From contig NZ_JACRSU010000001.1 in assembly GCF_014384785.1 (NCBI RefSeq), positions 868,001 through 932,000 on the forward strand: a DNA stretch of 64,000 nucleotides. Direction: 5' to 3'. This document shows, in pieces, positions 33,337-41,405 of the stretch. Position numbers and translations under genes: made by a program. The first letter of the stretch is position 1. Each line of letters begins with the position of its first letter. This stretch comes from Congzhengia minquanensis (lineage in GTDB: Bacteria > Bacillota > Clostridia > UBA1381 > UBA9506). Under the pieces are notes generated by a model. The model was not told the DNA's origin. It did not search any database and saw only the letters and a list, made by a program, of their open reading frames with translations.

Positions 33337-33999
33337 ATGTCAGACATCAGCAAAAAATTATATGAGGTCAGAACTGAAAAAGACGTGAGCCTGTCCAAGC
33401 TTTCCAACATGACGGGCATTGCAAAATCCACGCTGCAGCGGTATGAAACAGGCGCCACAAAAAAAATACCCCTAGACGCAATCTACCTAATCGAAAAGGC
33501 CCTGAACCTGGCGGCGGGCTGCCTTTTGGGGCTGCTGCCAAACCCCCGGCCGAAAAAGGAGACGTTTGCCAGCCCAAGCATCACACCGGAGGTAACCCAG
33601 TTCCCCGTTCTCGGCGACATCGGCGCCGGTTACGACCGGCTTGCCATGGAGGACTGGACCGGCGAAACCGTGGAAATTCCCAACACCTACCTCTGCGGCC
33701 GGAAAAAGGAGGACTTCATTGTTCTCCGGGTAAAAGGCGACAGCATGTATCCCCTCTACCACGAGGGCGACAAGGTGCTCATTTTAAAACAAAGCACCCT
33801 AAACCACTCCGGCGACATCGGCGCCATTGTGTATAACGACGAGCTTGTCACCATAAAAAAGGTGGAATATGCCCCCGGCGAGAACTGGATGCGGCTGATT
33901 CCGATTAATCCGGAATACAAACCCCAGCAAATTGAGGGAGAAGACCTGGCCCACTGCGCTGTCATCGGCATTCCAAAACTGTTAATCCGGGAATTTTAG
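33337..33999 (+). CDS. Prophage CI/LexA-type repressor (XRE HTH plus S24 peptidase)
   Basis: 220 residues. Residues 4-62 are an HTH_3 DNA-binding domain (KDVSLSKLSNMTGIAKSTLQ). Residues 90-215 are an S24 self-cleaving domain, with the likely cleavage bond Ala97-Gly98 in GDIGAGYD, catalytic Ser136 in GDSMYP, and a catalytic Lys in VTIKKV (174 or 175). It keeps the prophage silent and should be cleaved after RecA activation by DNA damage. It is the only rightward prophage gene and faces four operators. All catalytic residues are present, so the switch looks functional. Confidence 0.9.
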   Translation: MSDISKKLYEVRTEKDVSLSKLSNMTGIAKSTLQRYETGATKKIPLDAIYLIEKALNLAAGCLLGLLPNPRPKKETFASPSITPEVTQFPVLGDIGAGYDRLAMEDWTGETVEIPNTYLCGRKKEDFIVLRVKGDSMYPLYHEGDKVLILKQSTLNHSGDIGAIVYNDELVTIKKVEYAPGENWMRLIPINPEYKPQQIEGEDLAHCAVIGIPKLLIREF

Positions 34000-34033
34000 G
34001 CGCAGTTTCACAAAAAAATATACAAAATATGAC

Positions 34034-34062
34034 AATGTTCTACTTGATTTTTATAAAAATTT
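34034..34062 (+). promoter_or_regulatory. Sigma-A promoter for the PH-domain gene
   Basis: TTGATT (34034-34039), 17-nt spacer, TACAGT (34057-34062) with an extended TGA. Confidence 0.5.
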
Positions 34063-34110
34063 GTGATACAGTATATAAAAATAACAAAAAAATATTAGGG
34101 GGATTTTAAA

Positions 34111-34485
34111 ATGATTGATTTCAAAAACGCAAGCTATGCAAAACTGAAGCCTGTTCCGGCAGGAAACTGGGAACCGGCAGTTTCACCAATGTTTGTGAAC
34201 GGCGAACAGATTATTGAGGCGTTTCAGGGCATTCGAGACGGAGTTATTTTTACCAACAAACGCATTATATCGGTGAACGTTCAGGGCGTTACCGGAAAGA
34301 AAAAGGATTTTACATCGCTTCCGTACAGTAAAATTCAGGCCTTTTCTGTTGAAACAGCCGGTGTTTTCGATTTAGACAGCGAGCTCGAGCTGTGGTTCAG
34401 CGGGCTGGGCAGCGTAAAGTTTGAATTTGTCAGCAACGCCAATGTGTCGGCCATCTGCCAGACAATCGGCTCATTTGTCCTTTAA
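34111..34485 (+). CDS. PH domain-containing protein (bacterial PH type)
   Basis: 124 residues, a single bacterial pleckstrin-homology-like beta barrel: VNGEQIIEAFQGIRDGVIFT, NKRIISVNVQGVTGKKKDF, SLPYSKIQAFSVETAG and a C-terminal helix. Cytoplasmic, no signal peptide. Such proteins occur alone in many Firmicutes; a lipid or protein partner is not known. AGGGGGA precedes the ATG. It lies 111 nt past the repressor, has its own promoter and terminator, and is probably a host gene at the prophage edge. Confidence 0.8.
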   Translation: MIDFKNASYAKLKPVPAGNWEPAVSPMFVNGEQIIEAFQGIRDGVIFTNKRIISVNVQGVTGKKKDFTSLPYSKIQAFSVETAGVFDLDSELELWFSGLGSVKFEFVSNANVSAICQTIGSFVL

Positions 34486-34493
34486 AAAAGAAA

Positions 34494-34529
34494 TTCTCCT
34501 GCACGCTTTACGGTGCAGGAGGATTTTTT
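34494..34529 (+). terminator. Intrinsic terminator
   Basis: TCCTGCAC and GTGCAGGA pair around GCTTTACG, followed by GGATTTTTT. It ends the PH-domain gene. Confidence 0.85.
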
Positions 34530-34792
34530 ATTGCAAAAAGTCAGAGCAGCCAAAGCCTATTATCGGCCCGCCGCGGAAACAACAGAAACTAACGTCACAG
34601 TAACAGGATGAGAGCAAATCGTTTGTAAAGCCGAAACAGTCGGTGTAGTACACTCCGACCCCAATTGTTATCACAAACCTAAACAGCCGTTACGATGCAG
34701 CTCGAGCTATCCATCGCAGCCGGTTGCCGTAAGCTTAAGGTCTGTAAGCAATAAAAGGGCATCGCCCTAAAAATAAAGAAAGAGGGATTCAT
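34530..34792. other. Intergenic region with no gene seen
   Basis: About 260 bases between a terminator and the stalk-domain gene. No open frame with a ribosome site was seen. A short hairpin AGGGC/GCCCT lies at about 34757-34769 just before the next gene's RBS. The 3' half has several short inverted repeats and could be a structured leader, but it matches no riboswitch class I can recall. Confidence 0.4.
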
Positions 34793-35464
34793 ATGAAAAA
34801 ATTTATCGGTGGATTTTTGGCAGGCGCCATTCTGTTCGGCACGGCCGGGGCATTGGCGGCAACCTATGTGGCAACCCCCGCAGGTTTTCCTGTGCTGGTG
34901 AACGGATCAGAATTTACCTCCGACCCTCCGGCCATGGTCATTAACGACCGCACCTATCTCCCCCTCCGCGCCATGGGTGACGCATTGGGCGTGCCGGTGA
35001 CGTGGAACGCAGAGCTAAACCGGGCAGAAGTAGGCACATCTTCCCTGCCCCAGGAAAAAACAACCTTTTCAGTTGGCGAAACCTGGACGGTAGACGGCCA
35101 GTGGTCTCTCACCATTGATTCCGTCACCGCCACGGAATACCGAAACCAGTTTTCCGACAAAAACCCGGCAGCCGTATATTTCATCAGCTACACCTACAAA
35201 AATTTAGGCTATGAAGACCAATTTGGCATTTTAGACGGATTGTTTCTGACCATAGACGACACCGTTGTGGACAGCGCAGGCGTCATGGGATATTCCTATC
35301 CTGCGTTGGTTACCAATCAGCCTAAGGAAACACCCGTAGGCGCAACCTGCAAGGCGGAAACCTGCATCGGCGTAGACAACGCCGGAAACTTTATGTTAAT
35401 GGTTTCTAAATACGACGGAACCGGCACCAAACAGTCTGCCGCCTTCTCTTTGGAAGTACAGTAA
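34793..35464 (+). CDS. Secreted stalk-domain protein (copper amine oxidase N-terminal-like) with C-terminal beta domain
   Basis: 223 residues. Signal peptide at 1-23 (KKFIGGFLAGAILFGTAGAL). Residues about 32-78 are a copper amine oxidase N-terminal-like stalk domain (VLVNGSEFTSDPPAMVINDR, then TYLPLRAMGDALGVPVTW). Residues about 90-223 are an Ig-like beta domain resembling DUF4352 (YFISYTYKNLGYEDQFG). These are common extracellular modules of Clostridia with no known enzyme activity. AGAGGGA precedes the ATG. Confidence 0.8.
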   Translation: MKKFIGGFLAGAILFGTAGALAATYVATPAGFPVLVNGSEFTSDPPAMVINDRTYLPLRAMGDALGVPVTWNAELNRAEVGTSSLPQEKTTFSVGETWTVDGQWSLTIDSVTATEYRNQFSDKNPAAVYFISYTYKNLGYEDQFGILDGLFLTIDDTVVDSAGVMGYSYPALVTNQPKETPVGATCKAETCIGVDNAGNFMLMVSKYDGTGTKQSAAFSLEVQ

Positions 35465-35471
35465 AAAAACG

Positions 35472-35500
35472 AAACCGCCGCGAAAAGCGGCGGTTTTTTT
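35472..35500 (+). terminator. Intrinsic terminator
   Basis: AACCGCCGC and GCGGCGGTT pair around GAAAA, followed by seven T. Ends the stalk-domain gene and faces the end of the phosphonate operon. Confidence 0.88.
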
Positions 35501-35619
35501 ATCGTTTTACAATTTCATAGGCATTTACAAGGGCATAAGCCGCAAAAAGCGCAGCCAATGGCCGCTTTCAGTTCAAAGCACTTATCATCGTTTTCTCTGA
35601 TACAAAATTCATTGATAGG

Positions 35620-36072
35620 CTAAGTATCAAAACGCTTCATCTCTGTCAGCGTTTTATTGCGGTAAACGATATCCGTTCTTTTCGAAAAGCCTTGTTTTTC
35701 CCAAAATAAGTTTCCTGGTGCATTTCGTTCAAAAACGACCAAAGCAACCTTTGTAATACCAATCTGTTTGAATTCCTCTATAACCGCATGAACCAGTGCT
35801 GTACCGATTCCCTGTTTTTGAAAATCCGGCAAAACAGCAGTATGATAGATATACCCTCTTCTTCCATCGTTTCCAGCCATGATTGCACCAACGAGGCGCC
35901 CATCTTTTTCTGCAATAAAACACGTATGGGGATTGCGCGCCAGAAAACGGCCAATCCCCTCCTTTGAATCATCTATATCATTCAGCCCCATACCCGTGCA
36001 GGACGTCCAAAGCGCATATAAACAAGCATAATCTTCTTCCAACATTGTTCTAATGTTCACTTCATACCTCAC
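35620..36072 (-). CDS. GNAT acetyltransferase closing the phosphonate operon; possible PhnO
   Basis: 150 residues with GNAT motif A HTAVLPDFQKQGIGTALV near residues 77-94 and the end KVALVVFERNAPGNLFWEKQ, a YpeA/RimI-like layout. ATG at 36072 overlaps the stop of the PHP gene; a GTG at 36060 with GAGGT upstream is an alternative. In E. coli phnO, an aminoalkylphosphonate N-acetyltransferase, sits in the phn operon, so the same role is plausible here, but similarity to PhnO itself cannot be judged by eye. Confidence 0.7.
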   Translation of the reverse strand: MRYEVNIRTMLEEDYACLYALWTSCTGMGLNDIDDSKEGIGRFLARNPHTCFIAEKDGRLVGAIMAGNDGRRGYIYHTAVLPDFQKQGIGTALVHAVIEEFKQIGITKVALVVFERNAPGNLFWEKQGFSKRTDIVYRNKTLTEMKRFDT

Positions 36073-36904
36073 CAGCCTTTTTTACATCTTTTGAAAAAGG
36101 AACATACGCTGCGCCGCATTCACCAAGTTGTTCCCCTTCCCCATATTTGCCATGAAAATCTGAACCTCCCGTAAGAAAGAGTCCATATTTTTTTGCCAAT
36201 TCCAAGCACTTCTCGGTGTCTTGTACATCATTTTTGGGGTGAAACGCTTCAATACCACCGAGGCCCGCATCCACAAGCCGCGGCAAGGCGCTGAAATTAT
36301 CATACTGCCCCGGATGTGCCAAAACTGCTTTCCCGCCGGCTGAAACAATACATTCCACCGCATCTTCAGGGCTTGCCGCTAAAAAAGAAAGCGCCGCAAT
36401 GCCCGGCGTGCCATCCGCCTGTTTTTTAAAGAGGGTTTTGTACAGCGTGCCGTAGAGCTCCGTGCACAGCTCCGCATCAATCAAAACCTGCATAATATAT
36501 TGCTTGCATAAATCCCCATTTGGGCCCGCCATTGTCTGAACGCGTTCTTCAGATACCGGATATCCGGCGCGCTGCAAGGCTCTGGTGCTTTCCAGAACCG
36601 CCTGGTTTCGCGCCAAACGAATTGGACGGCAAAACAGTTCCACTTTTTGCCGTCCATCTGCCGGTATTTCATAGCCAAGCAAATGCAGCGGACGGCCATC
36701 CTGCTGAATACAGCTAATCTCAATTCCGCTATAAACGGGAAAATCAAGTTTTTTCCCGGCGCGCTCCAGTTCCTCTATTCCGGATAACGTATCATGATCC
36801 GTCAGTGCAATTCCTGATAATCCCTTTTGTATAGCGCTCTGTACCAATTCAAATGGAGAAAGTTCACCGTCTGACCAATGAGAATGCGTATGCAAATCCC
36901 ACAT
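36062..36904 (-). CDS. phnPP: PHP-family phosphoesterase, likely phosphoribosyl 1,2-cyclic phosphate diphosphodiesterase
   Basis: 280 residues from the ATG at 36904 (AGGAGG 8 nt upstream). PHP metal motifs are all present: DLHTHSHWSDG (3-13), ALTDHDTLSG (33-42), SGIEIS (58-63), VLAHPGQ (near 196) and TGGSDFHG (near 247). PHP enzymes of this COG0613 type include PhnPP of Eggerthella lenta, which opens the cyclic phosphate made by C-P lyase and releases phosphate and ribose 5-phosphate. Position in this operon, and absence of the beta-lactamase-fold PhnP, make that role likely. Confidence 0.78.
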   Translation of the reverse strand: MWDLHTHSHWSDGELSPFELVQSAIQKGLSGIALTDHDTLSGIEELERAGKKLDFPVYSGIEISCIQQDGRPLHLLGYEIPADGRQKVELFCRPIRLARNQAVLESTRALQRAGYPVSEERVQTMAGPNGDLCKQYIMQVLIDAELCTELYGTLYKTLFKKQADGTPGIAALSFLAASPEDAVECIVSAGGKAVLAHPGQYDNFSALPRLVDAGLGGIEAFHPKNDVQDTEKCLELAKKYGLFLTGGSDFHGKYGEGEQLGECGAAYVPFSKDVKKAGEV

Positions 36905-36922
36905 ATTCCGCACCTCCTCTTT

Positions 36923-37663
36923 TCACAGGAGTTCTGCTAACGCTTCTGAAGCATACTCCATTTTATAATCTTTTGGCACCATTTTTCTCTCCCGCATCTC
37001 ATACCGCCAGTCAGCCAGCGTCTGTATTGCAATTTCGTCGTGGAAAACACCCACCATGGCCGTTCCTTCCGCTTTCAAATCGAGAATCATGTTCATAACC
37101 CATTCTTTGCTATGGGCATCCAATGATGCAGTCGGCTCATCCAGCAGAAGCAGACGTGGTTTTGTAATCAAAGCATTTGCAATATTAAGCCGCTGCTTTT
37201 CTCCGCCGCTGAAAGTAGCGGGATACATATCCCAGAGCTTAGGCGATATGCCCACTTTTTCTAAATACTCGGCAGCCCGTTCCCGTGCAGTTTTCACATC
37301 CACTCCGCGCCCGGTTTGCGTATTTGTTAAAATATCCAGTGCTGAAACCCGAGGAATCACACTGAAAAACTGCGATACATAGCCCAGTTCTGTTTCCCGC
37401 AGGTGAATCATTTCCCACGGTTCGGCCGTTGCCAAATCTATCACGCTGCCGTCCTTACACGTATAATGAACATGACCGCCAGTGGGCATATAGGTTCGGT
37501 AAATACATTTGAGCAAGGAAGATTTTCCGCAGCCGCTCGGCCCGGTAATTGCCACCAGTTCTCCCGGTTTAGCAGAAAAATCCACCGCATCAAATCCATA
37601 GATTTCCGCTTCCGAGCGGATATGCATGATAAAATTTTTAGATAACTCACATATTTGTAACAT
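36923..37663 (-). CDS. phnL: Phosphonate C-P lyase system ATP-binding protein PhnL
   Basis: 246 residues from an ATG at 37663 (MLQICELSKNFIMHI); an ATG at 37672 is closer to the CGGAGG site and cannot be excluded. ABC ATPase: Walker A GPSGCGKSS, signature FSGGEKQRLNIANAL, Walker B LLLLDEPTASLD. PhnL is an ABC-type subunit associated with the C-P lyase core, not with import. The start overlaps the end of the IMPase-family gene. Confidence 0.88.
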   Translation of the reverse strand: MLQICELSKNFIMHIRSEAEIYGFDAVDFSAKPGELVAITGPSGCGKSSLLKCIYRTYMPTGGHVHYTCKDGSVIDLATAEPWEMIHLRETELGYVSQFFSVIPRVSALDILTNTQTGRGVDVKTARERAAEYLEKVGISPKLWDMYPATFSGGEKQRLNIANALITKPRLLLLDEPTASLDAHSKEWVMNMILDLKAEGTAMVGVFHDEIAIQTLADWRYEMRERKMVPKDYKMEYASEALAELL

Positions 37664-38450
37664 GAAATACATTTCCTCCGTTCTCATTGAGTTTTCTGCG
37701 TATCTCCTCCGGAAAAAAAGGAAGACACTGGTTATAAAGGGCTTCTGTACGATACGCACAGACAAAATAGCTCTTGTCCGGAAGTGCGGCGGCCGCAATG
37801 CGGCACCCTCTGCCAAGAAGTATTGCCTGCGCCGCTGCGAAGTCCCACAATTTCAAATGGGAATTAACATACAAGCCGGATTGTTCCTCCGCAATGCCGC
37901 ACAGCTCCAGCGAAGCGCAGCCCAAATAACGCACGCCGCGAAACTGTTCCGCCAGCGCAAAAGGGTCAGAACCCTGACGGGCAAAATCCCGCATGGTTTT
38001 AAATCCAATATGTAAAATCCCTTCCTTCGCTGTTTCCTCATCATCCGGCGCATGGTTCTGCGGCGAATCGCCGCTTTCGTAAAGCCGCCCGTTTTCTACA
38101 TCTAAAATATAGCCATACATTGGATTCCCGTTGTGTAAAAGTGCAACCGATATGGCATAATCTCTGCCAAATTGACAATAATTCGTGGTTCCGTCAATGG
38201 GATCAATCACCCATTTCCAGCAAGATGTCCCTTCCCTGCACATATTTTCTTCTCCAACAATGCTGTGTTCGGGATACTGTTTCGAAATCTGCTCGCACAG
38301 ATAACGCTGCGCCCAGATGTCATGGTCGGTCACAATATCGCTGTGCCCTGTCTTTTCCTGTATCGAGAAATTATGCTGACGCCGTTTCTCCCTCAATTGT
38401 TCACCGCAGCAAAGAACCAATTTCTTTGCAAAGCTATACAAATCAGTCAT
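37647..38450 (-). CDS. Inositol monophosphatase-family phosphatase in the phn operon
   Basis: 267 residues from the ATG at 38450, which overlaps the phnM stop (ATGACTGA). IMPase metal site: VGEEN near 73-77, WVIDPIDGTTNY near 88-99 and WDFAAAQAILLGRG near 210. The family removes phosphate from small sugars or nucleotides (inositol phosphate, fructose bisphosphate, PAP). Its tight packing between phnM and phnL suggests a step in handling C-P lyase ribose-phosphate intermediates, but the substrate is unknown. Confidence 0.8.
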   Translation of the reverse strand: MTDLYSFAKKLVLCCGEQLREKRRQHNFSIQEKTGHSDIVTDHDIWAQRYLCEQISKQYPEHSIVGEENMCREGTSCWKWVIDPIDGTTNYCQFGRDYAISVALLHNGNPMYGYILDVENGRLYESGDSPQNHAPDDEETAKEGILHIGFKTMRDFARQGSDPFALAEQFRGVRYLGCASLELCGIAEEQSGLYVNSHLKLWDFAAAQAILLGRGCRIAAAALPDKSYFVCAYRTEALYNQCLPFFPEEIRRKLNENGGNVFHVTNM

Positions 38451-39678
38451 CGTGAACACCATCTTCTCCGACAAAATTGTTGCGGTAATGGATTTTGGTT
38501 ACCTCCTCGCCGTTGATAAAGACTGACAATATAACCGGAACGGCTCCTTTCTTGCTGACCAAAAGCAAATCTGCATAGTTGCCCGGTTCTATAGAGCCGA
38601 AACGGTCGTCCATTTTAACCGCTTTGGCCGGATTATAGGTCGCCATGTTTACTGCTTCGGGAAGGCTGCATATTCCCTGTTCATACAATTGAAATACAGC
38701 ATGTAAAATCGCTGCCGGAAAATAATCGGATACCAAAATATTGGCGCAGCCATTTTTGATCGCTTCCAGCGCAGATAAGTTATTGGAATGTGAGCGGCCC
38801 ATCAAAATATTGGTAGCCCCTACCACCACCTGCATACCTCTGCTATGTGCATCCTTTGCAACTGCAAGCTCAACCGGAAATTCACATATTTGCGCATGCA
38901 GGCTATTGGTGACATAGTCCAGTTTTTCCGAGCTGTCATCATCATGGGAAGCAATGGGAATGCCGGCCTCTTCTGCCATATCAGCCGCCTGTGCAAGCTG
39001 CTCTGCCGTTAGTTTGGTCTGGTTCATTCTCTCTTGAATCAGCCGTGCTTTTTCCTGATCGCTGTGTTCCGGGCTCATAACCTGATTTTTGAAAAACTCT
39101 AAATCACGGTACTGTCCCTGTCCGGGCGTATGGTCCATAAAGGACAGCAGCTGCATATCCCTGTTTCGGATAAAGTCAAGCAGCATTGCATAGCCAACTG
39201 TATTGGTAATTTCATATCGGCAGTGAAACCGGTGCCGAATGAGATGGTCTCCCTCATGAAACGTGCGAATCAGCCCAACCAGCCGTTTCAAATTTTCCGG
39301 AGAACGCATTTGTGCCTTTTTCGCCGTTTTTTGCTCATCCAAAGCCTCCACATCCATGATTGTCAGGGAATGATACATCGTTGTAATTCCCTGATTGACA
39401 AGCTGTTTTTCCTGCTCGCGCATAGCGAGCTCAAAATCAATCATACTTTGCGGCCTGGGCTGTATCACCGTCTCAATGTTGTCAGAATGTATATCAATAA
39501 AGCCGGGCATCAGATAGGCGCCTTCCGCGTCTATTTGTTTTGCCAGCGGCGCTTGCTGTGCAAAATCCGGTTTTTCAGAAATTTCCTGAATCCGGTTTCC
39601 GTGTATCCAAACGGAACCGGAGTTCAGCACGCGGTCTTTTAAAACCACAGTTGCGTTTCGAATCATTATATCCTGCAT
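38443..39678 (-). CDS. phnM: Alpha-D-ribose 1-methylphosphonate 5-triphosphate diphosphatase PhnM
   Basis: 411 residues of the amidohydrolase superfamily: metal motif GFIDIHSDNIE near 58-68, then a lysine/His core (MYHSLTIMD, FMDHTPGQGQY, IASHDDD) and late LVSDYFPAAIL, all as in PhnM. It cuts pyrophosphate from the ribosyl-phosphonate triphosphate before C-P bond cleavage. Length is slightly above the E. coli enzyme. AGGAGG lies before the ATG. Part of the leftward operon after phnK. Confidence 0.92.
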   Translation of the reverse strand: MQDIMIRNATVVLKDRVLNSGSVWIHGNRIQEISEKPDFAQQAPLAKQIDAEGAYLMPGFIDIHSDNIETVIQPRPQSMIDFELAMREQEKQLVNQGITTMYHSLTIMDVEALDEQKTAKKAQMRSPENLKRLVGLIRTFHEGDHLIRHRFHCRYEITNTVGYAMLLDFIRNRDMQLLSFMDHTPGQGQYRDLEFFKNQVMSPEHSDQEKARLIQERMNQTKLTAEQLAQAADMAEEAGIPIASHDDDSSEKLDYVTNSLHAQICEFPVELAVAKDAHSRGMQVVVGATNILMGRSHSNNLSALEAIKNGCANILVSDYFPAAILHAVFQLYEQGICSLPEAVNMATYNPAKAVKMDDRFGSIEPGNYADLLLVSKKGAVPVILSVFINGEEVTKIHYRNNFVGEDGVHDD

Positions 39679-39693
39679 ATAAAATTCCTCCTG

Positions 39694-40530
39694 TTAAAGC
39701 AGCGAGCTCACAAGTGTCTGGGTATATTCGTGAAGGGGATCCTCCAAAATCTGATCCGTCAGCCCTTCTTCTACTACCCGTCCGCCCAGCATTACCATTG
39801 TCCGGTCGGACATCATGCGTATCACCGCCAAATCATGGCTGACTACCATCATGGCAATTCCAAGTTCCTTTTGAATAGAACGGATTAAATCAAGCACCTT
39901 GGCCTGTACGCTCAGGTCAAGTCCGGTCGTCACCTCATCCAGCAGCAAAATGGGCGGATTATTGGCGATTGCTTTGGAAATCTGAACGCGCTGCTGCATT
40001 CCGCCCGAAAATACCAGCGGCTGGTCTCTCAGCCGCTCTGTCGGTATCTCAACGTGCTGCAAAAGCTCCTCGCTCCGTGCAATCATGCTGTCTGCCTTTC
40101 GATTTCCGGCTGCAATCAGTTTTTCCGCTACGTTTGCGCCGGAAGAAAGCTTCATACGCAGCCCCAACATAGGATTCTGATATACCATACCCATCAGATG
40201 ATTGCGCAGATAGCGCTTTTGCTGGCTGCTAACCTCTAAAAAGTTGGTTTTGCCGTCCTGATACAGGGAAAGAAGCGCTTCGCCGGAGGTTGCAGGCTGG
40301 TCGAAATAAAGGGTTTTCAGCAGCGTACTTTTCCCGGAGCCGGACTCTCCTACAATTCCTAAAATCTCTCCCGGATAAAGTTGAAAGTTCACATCGCGGA
40401 CTGCCCATATGGTATGGCAAACCGGACATCTTCCCTTTTCCAGCTCTATATGTTCTCTGCAATATTCACATCCCTCTCCGAAACGGACAGTGATATGTTT
40501 TCCTTCCATGACAGGTGTTTTTTTATTCAT
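39694..40530 (-). CDS. phnK: Phosphonate C-P lyase system ATP-binding protein PhnK with CxxC insertion
   Basis: 278 residues from the ATG at 40530 (ATGA overlap with the phnJ stop; GGAGAGGGAGG upstream). ABC ATPase: Walker A GESGSGKST, signature FSGGMQQRVQISKAI, Walker B ILLLDEVTTGLD, HDLAV switch. Before the Walker A, residues about 21-41 carry two pairs, CEYC and CPVC, likely a small zinc ribbon that E. coli PhnK does not have. PhnK binds PhnJ on the C-P lyase core. Confidence 0.9.
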   Translation of the reverse strand: MNKKTPVMEGKHITVRFGEGCEYCREHIELEKGRCPVCHTIWAVRDVNFQLYPGEILGIVGESGSGKSTLLKTLYFDQPATSGEALLSLYQDGKTNFLEVSSQQKRYLRNHLMGMVYQNPMLGLRMKLSSGANVAEKLIAAGNRKADSMIARSEELLQHVEIPTERLRDQPLVFSGGMQQRVQISKAIANNPPILLLDEVTTGLDLSVQAKVLDLIRSIQKELGIAMMVVSHDLAVIRMMSDRTMVMLGGRVVEEGLTDQILEDPLHEYTQTLVSSLL

Positions 40531-41405
40531 ATACGGTCCTCCCTCTCCATTTGCTCCTGTGCGTTGCGCCGTTTTAAGCAATATCCGGTATCCGAACACT
40601 GATAAAAGCGTTCCCCGGTTTTCGCATCGAATATTTCATCAAAATATACGTTTTCTGCGCCGCACAGCCGGCACTTTCGCCCGGACATATCCTCCTGCCG
40701 GAAAGGATGATCCTCAAATGCAAGGGATTCTACCTTGGTATGCGGCGGTACAGCATAAATTTTCTTTTCCCGCCCGGCGCCAAACAGATATAGGCACTCC
40801 GCCTGATTCAGCTTTGGGTTATCGTAACGGGGAATCGGGCTTGGATTCATCACATAGCGGCTGTCTGCCATAACCGGATGATCCGCCCCGCGAAAAGCGG
40901 AACCGCGCATGAGAAGCTGTTCAAATAAATTGACCCAGATACCCGTATATTCCGCATCTGCATGAAGCTGCCTTGTCACCGCTTCGTGTGCGTCTACGCT
41001 TCGCAGCGGTTCCGGTGTGGGAACCTGCAGCACCAACACCTGATCCTCCCGAAGCGGTTCCTCCGGAATACGGTGGCGCGACTGAATAATATTTGCCTCT
41101 GCCGAGTCCGTAGTGGTTTTCACGCCGGTGGTGGCGCCAATCAGCCGTTTGATGCTGACCGCATTGACACTGTCATCATTGCCCTGGTCAATCACCTTCA
41201 GCGTATCATTGGGGCCAATCAAAGACATCGTAAGCTGAATTCCGCCAGTTCCCCAGCCCCTCCCAATGGGAAGCTCACGCGAACCAAAGGGCACCTGATA
41301 GCCGGGAATTGCAATCGCATGCAAAATGGAACGTCTAATCTCTCTTTTTGAGCCTTCATCCAAAAAGGCAAAATTGTAATCGTTTTTATCAGTCATTTTT
41401 TCCAT
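40527..41405 (-). CDS. phnJ: Carbon-phosphorus lyase PhnJ
   Basis: 292 residues from the ATG at 41405 with AAAGGAG 8 nt upstream; overlaps the phnI end. PhnJ is the radical SAM enzyme that breaks the C-P bond and releases methane from methylphosphonate. The unusual cluster ligands are seen near the C-terminus as CRLC, then CSDTGYC about 20 residues later. The GYQVPFGSRELPIGRGWGTG start region includes the Gly that carries the radical. Confidence 0.94.
   Translation of the reverse strand: MEKMTDKNDYNFAFLDEGSKREIRRSILHAIAIPGYQVPFGSRELPIGRGWGTGGIQLTMSLIGPNDTLKVIDQGNDDSVNAVSIKRLIGATTGVKTTTDSAEANIIQSRHRIPEEPLREDQVLVLQVPTPEPLRSVDAHEAVTRQLHADAEYTGIWVNLFEQLLMRGSAFRGADHPVMADSRYVMNPSPIPRYDNPKLNQAECLYLFGAGREKKIYAVPPHTKVESLAFEDHPFRQEDMSGRKCRLCGAENVYFDEIFDAKTGERFYQCSDTGYCLKRRNAQEQMEREDRI

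Noticed and set aside
35504..35619. Possible gene remnant (about 20 codons, minus strand, ending EIVKR)
   Set aside because: Too short, with a stop just before it and no recognisable family; cannot be told from chance.
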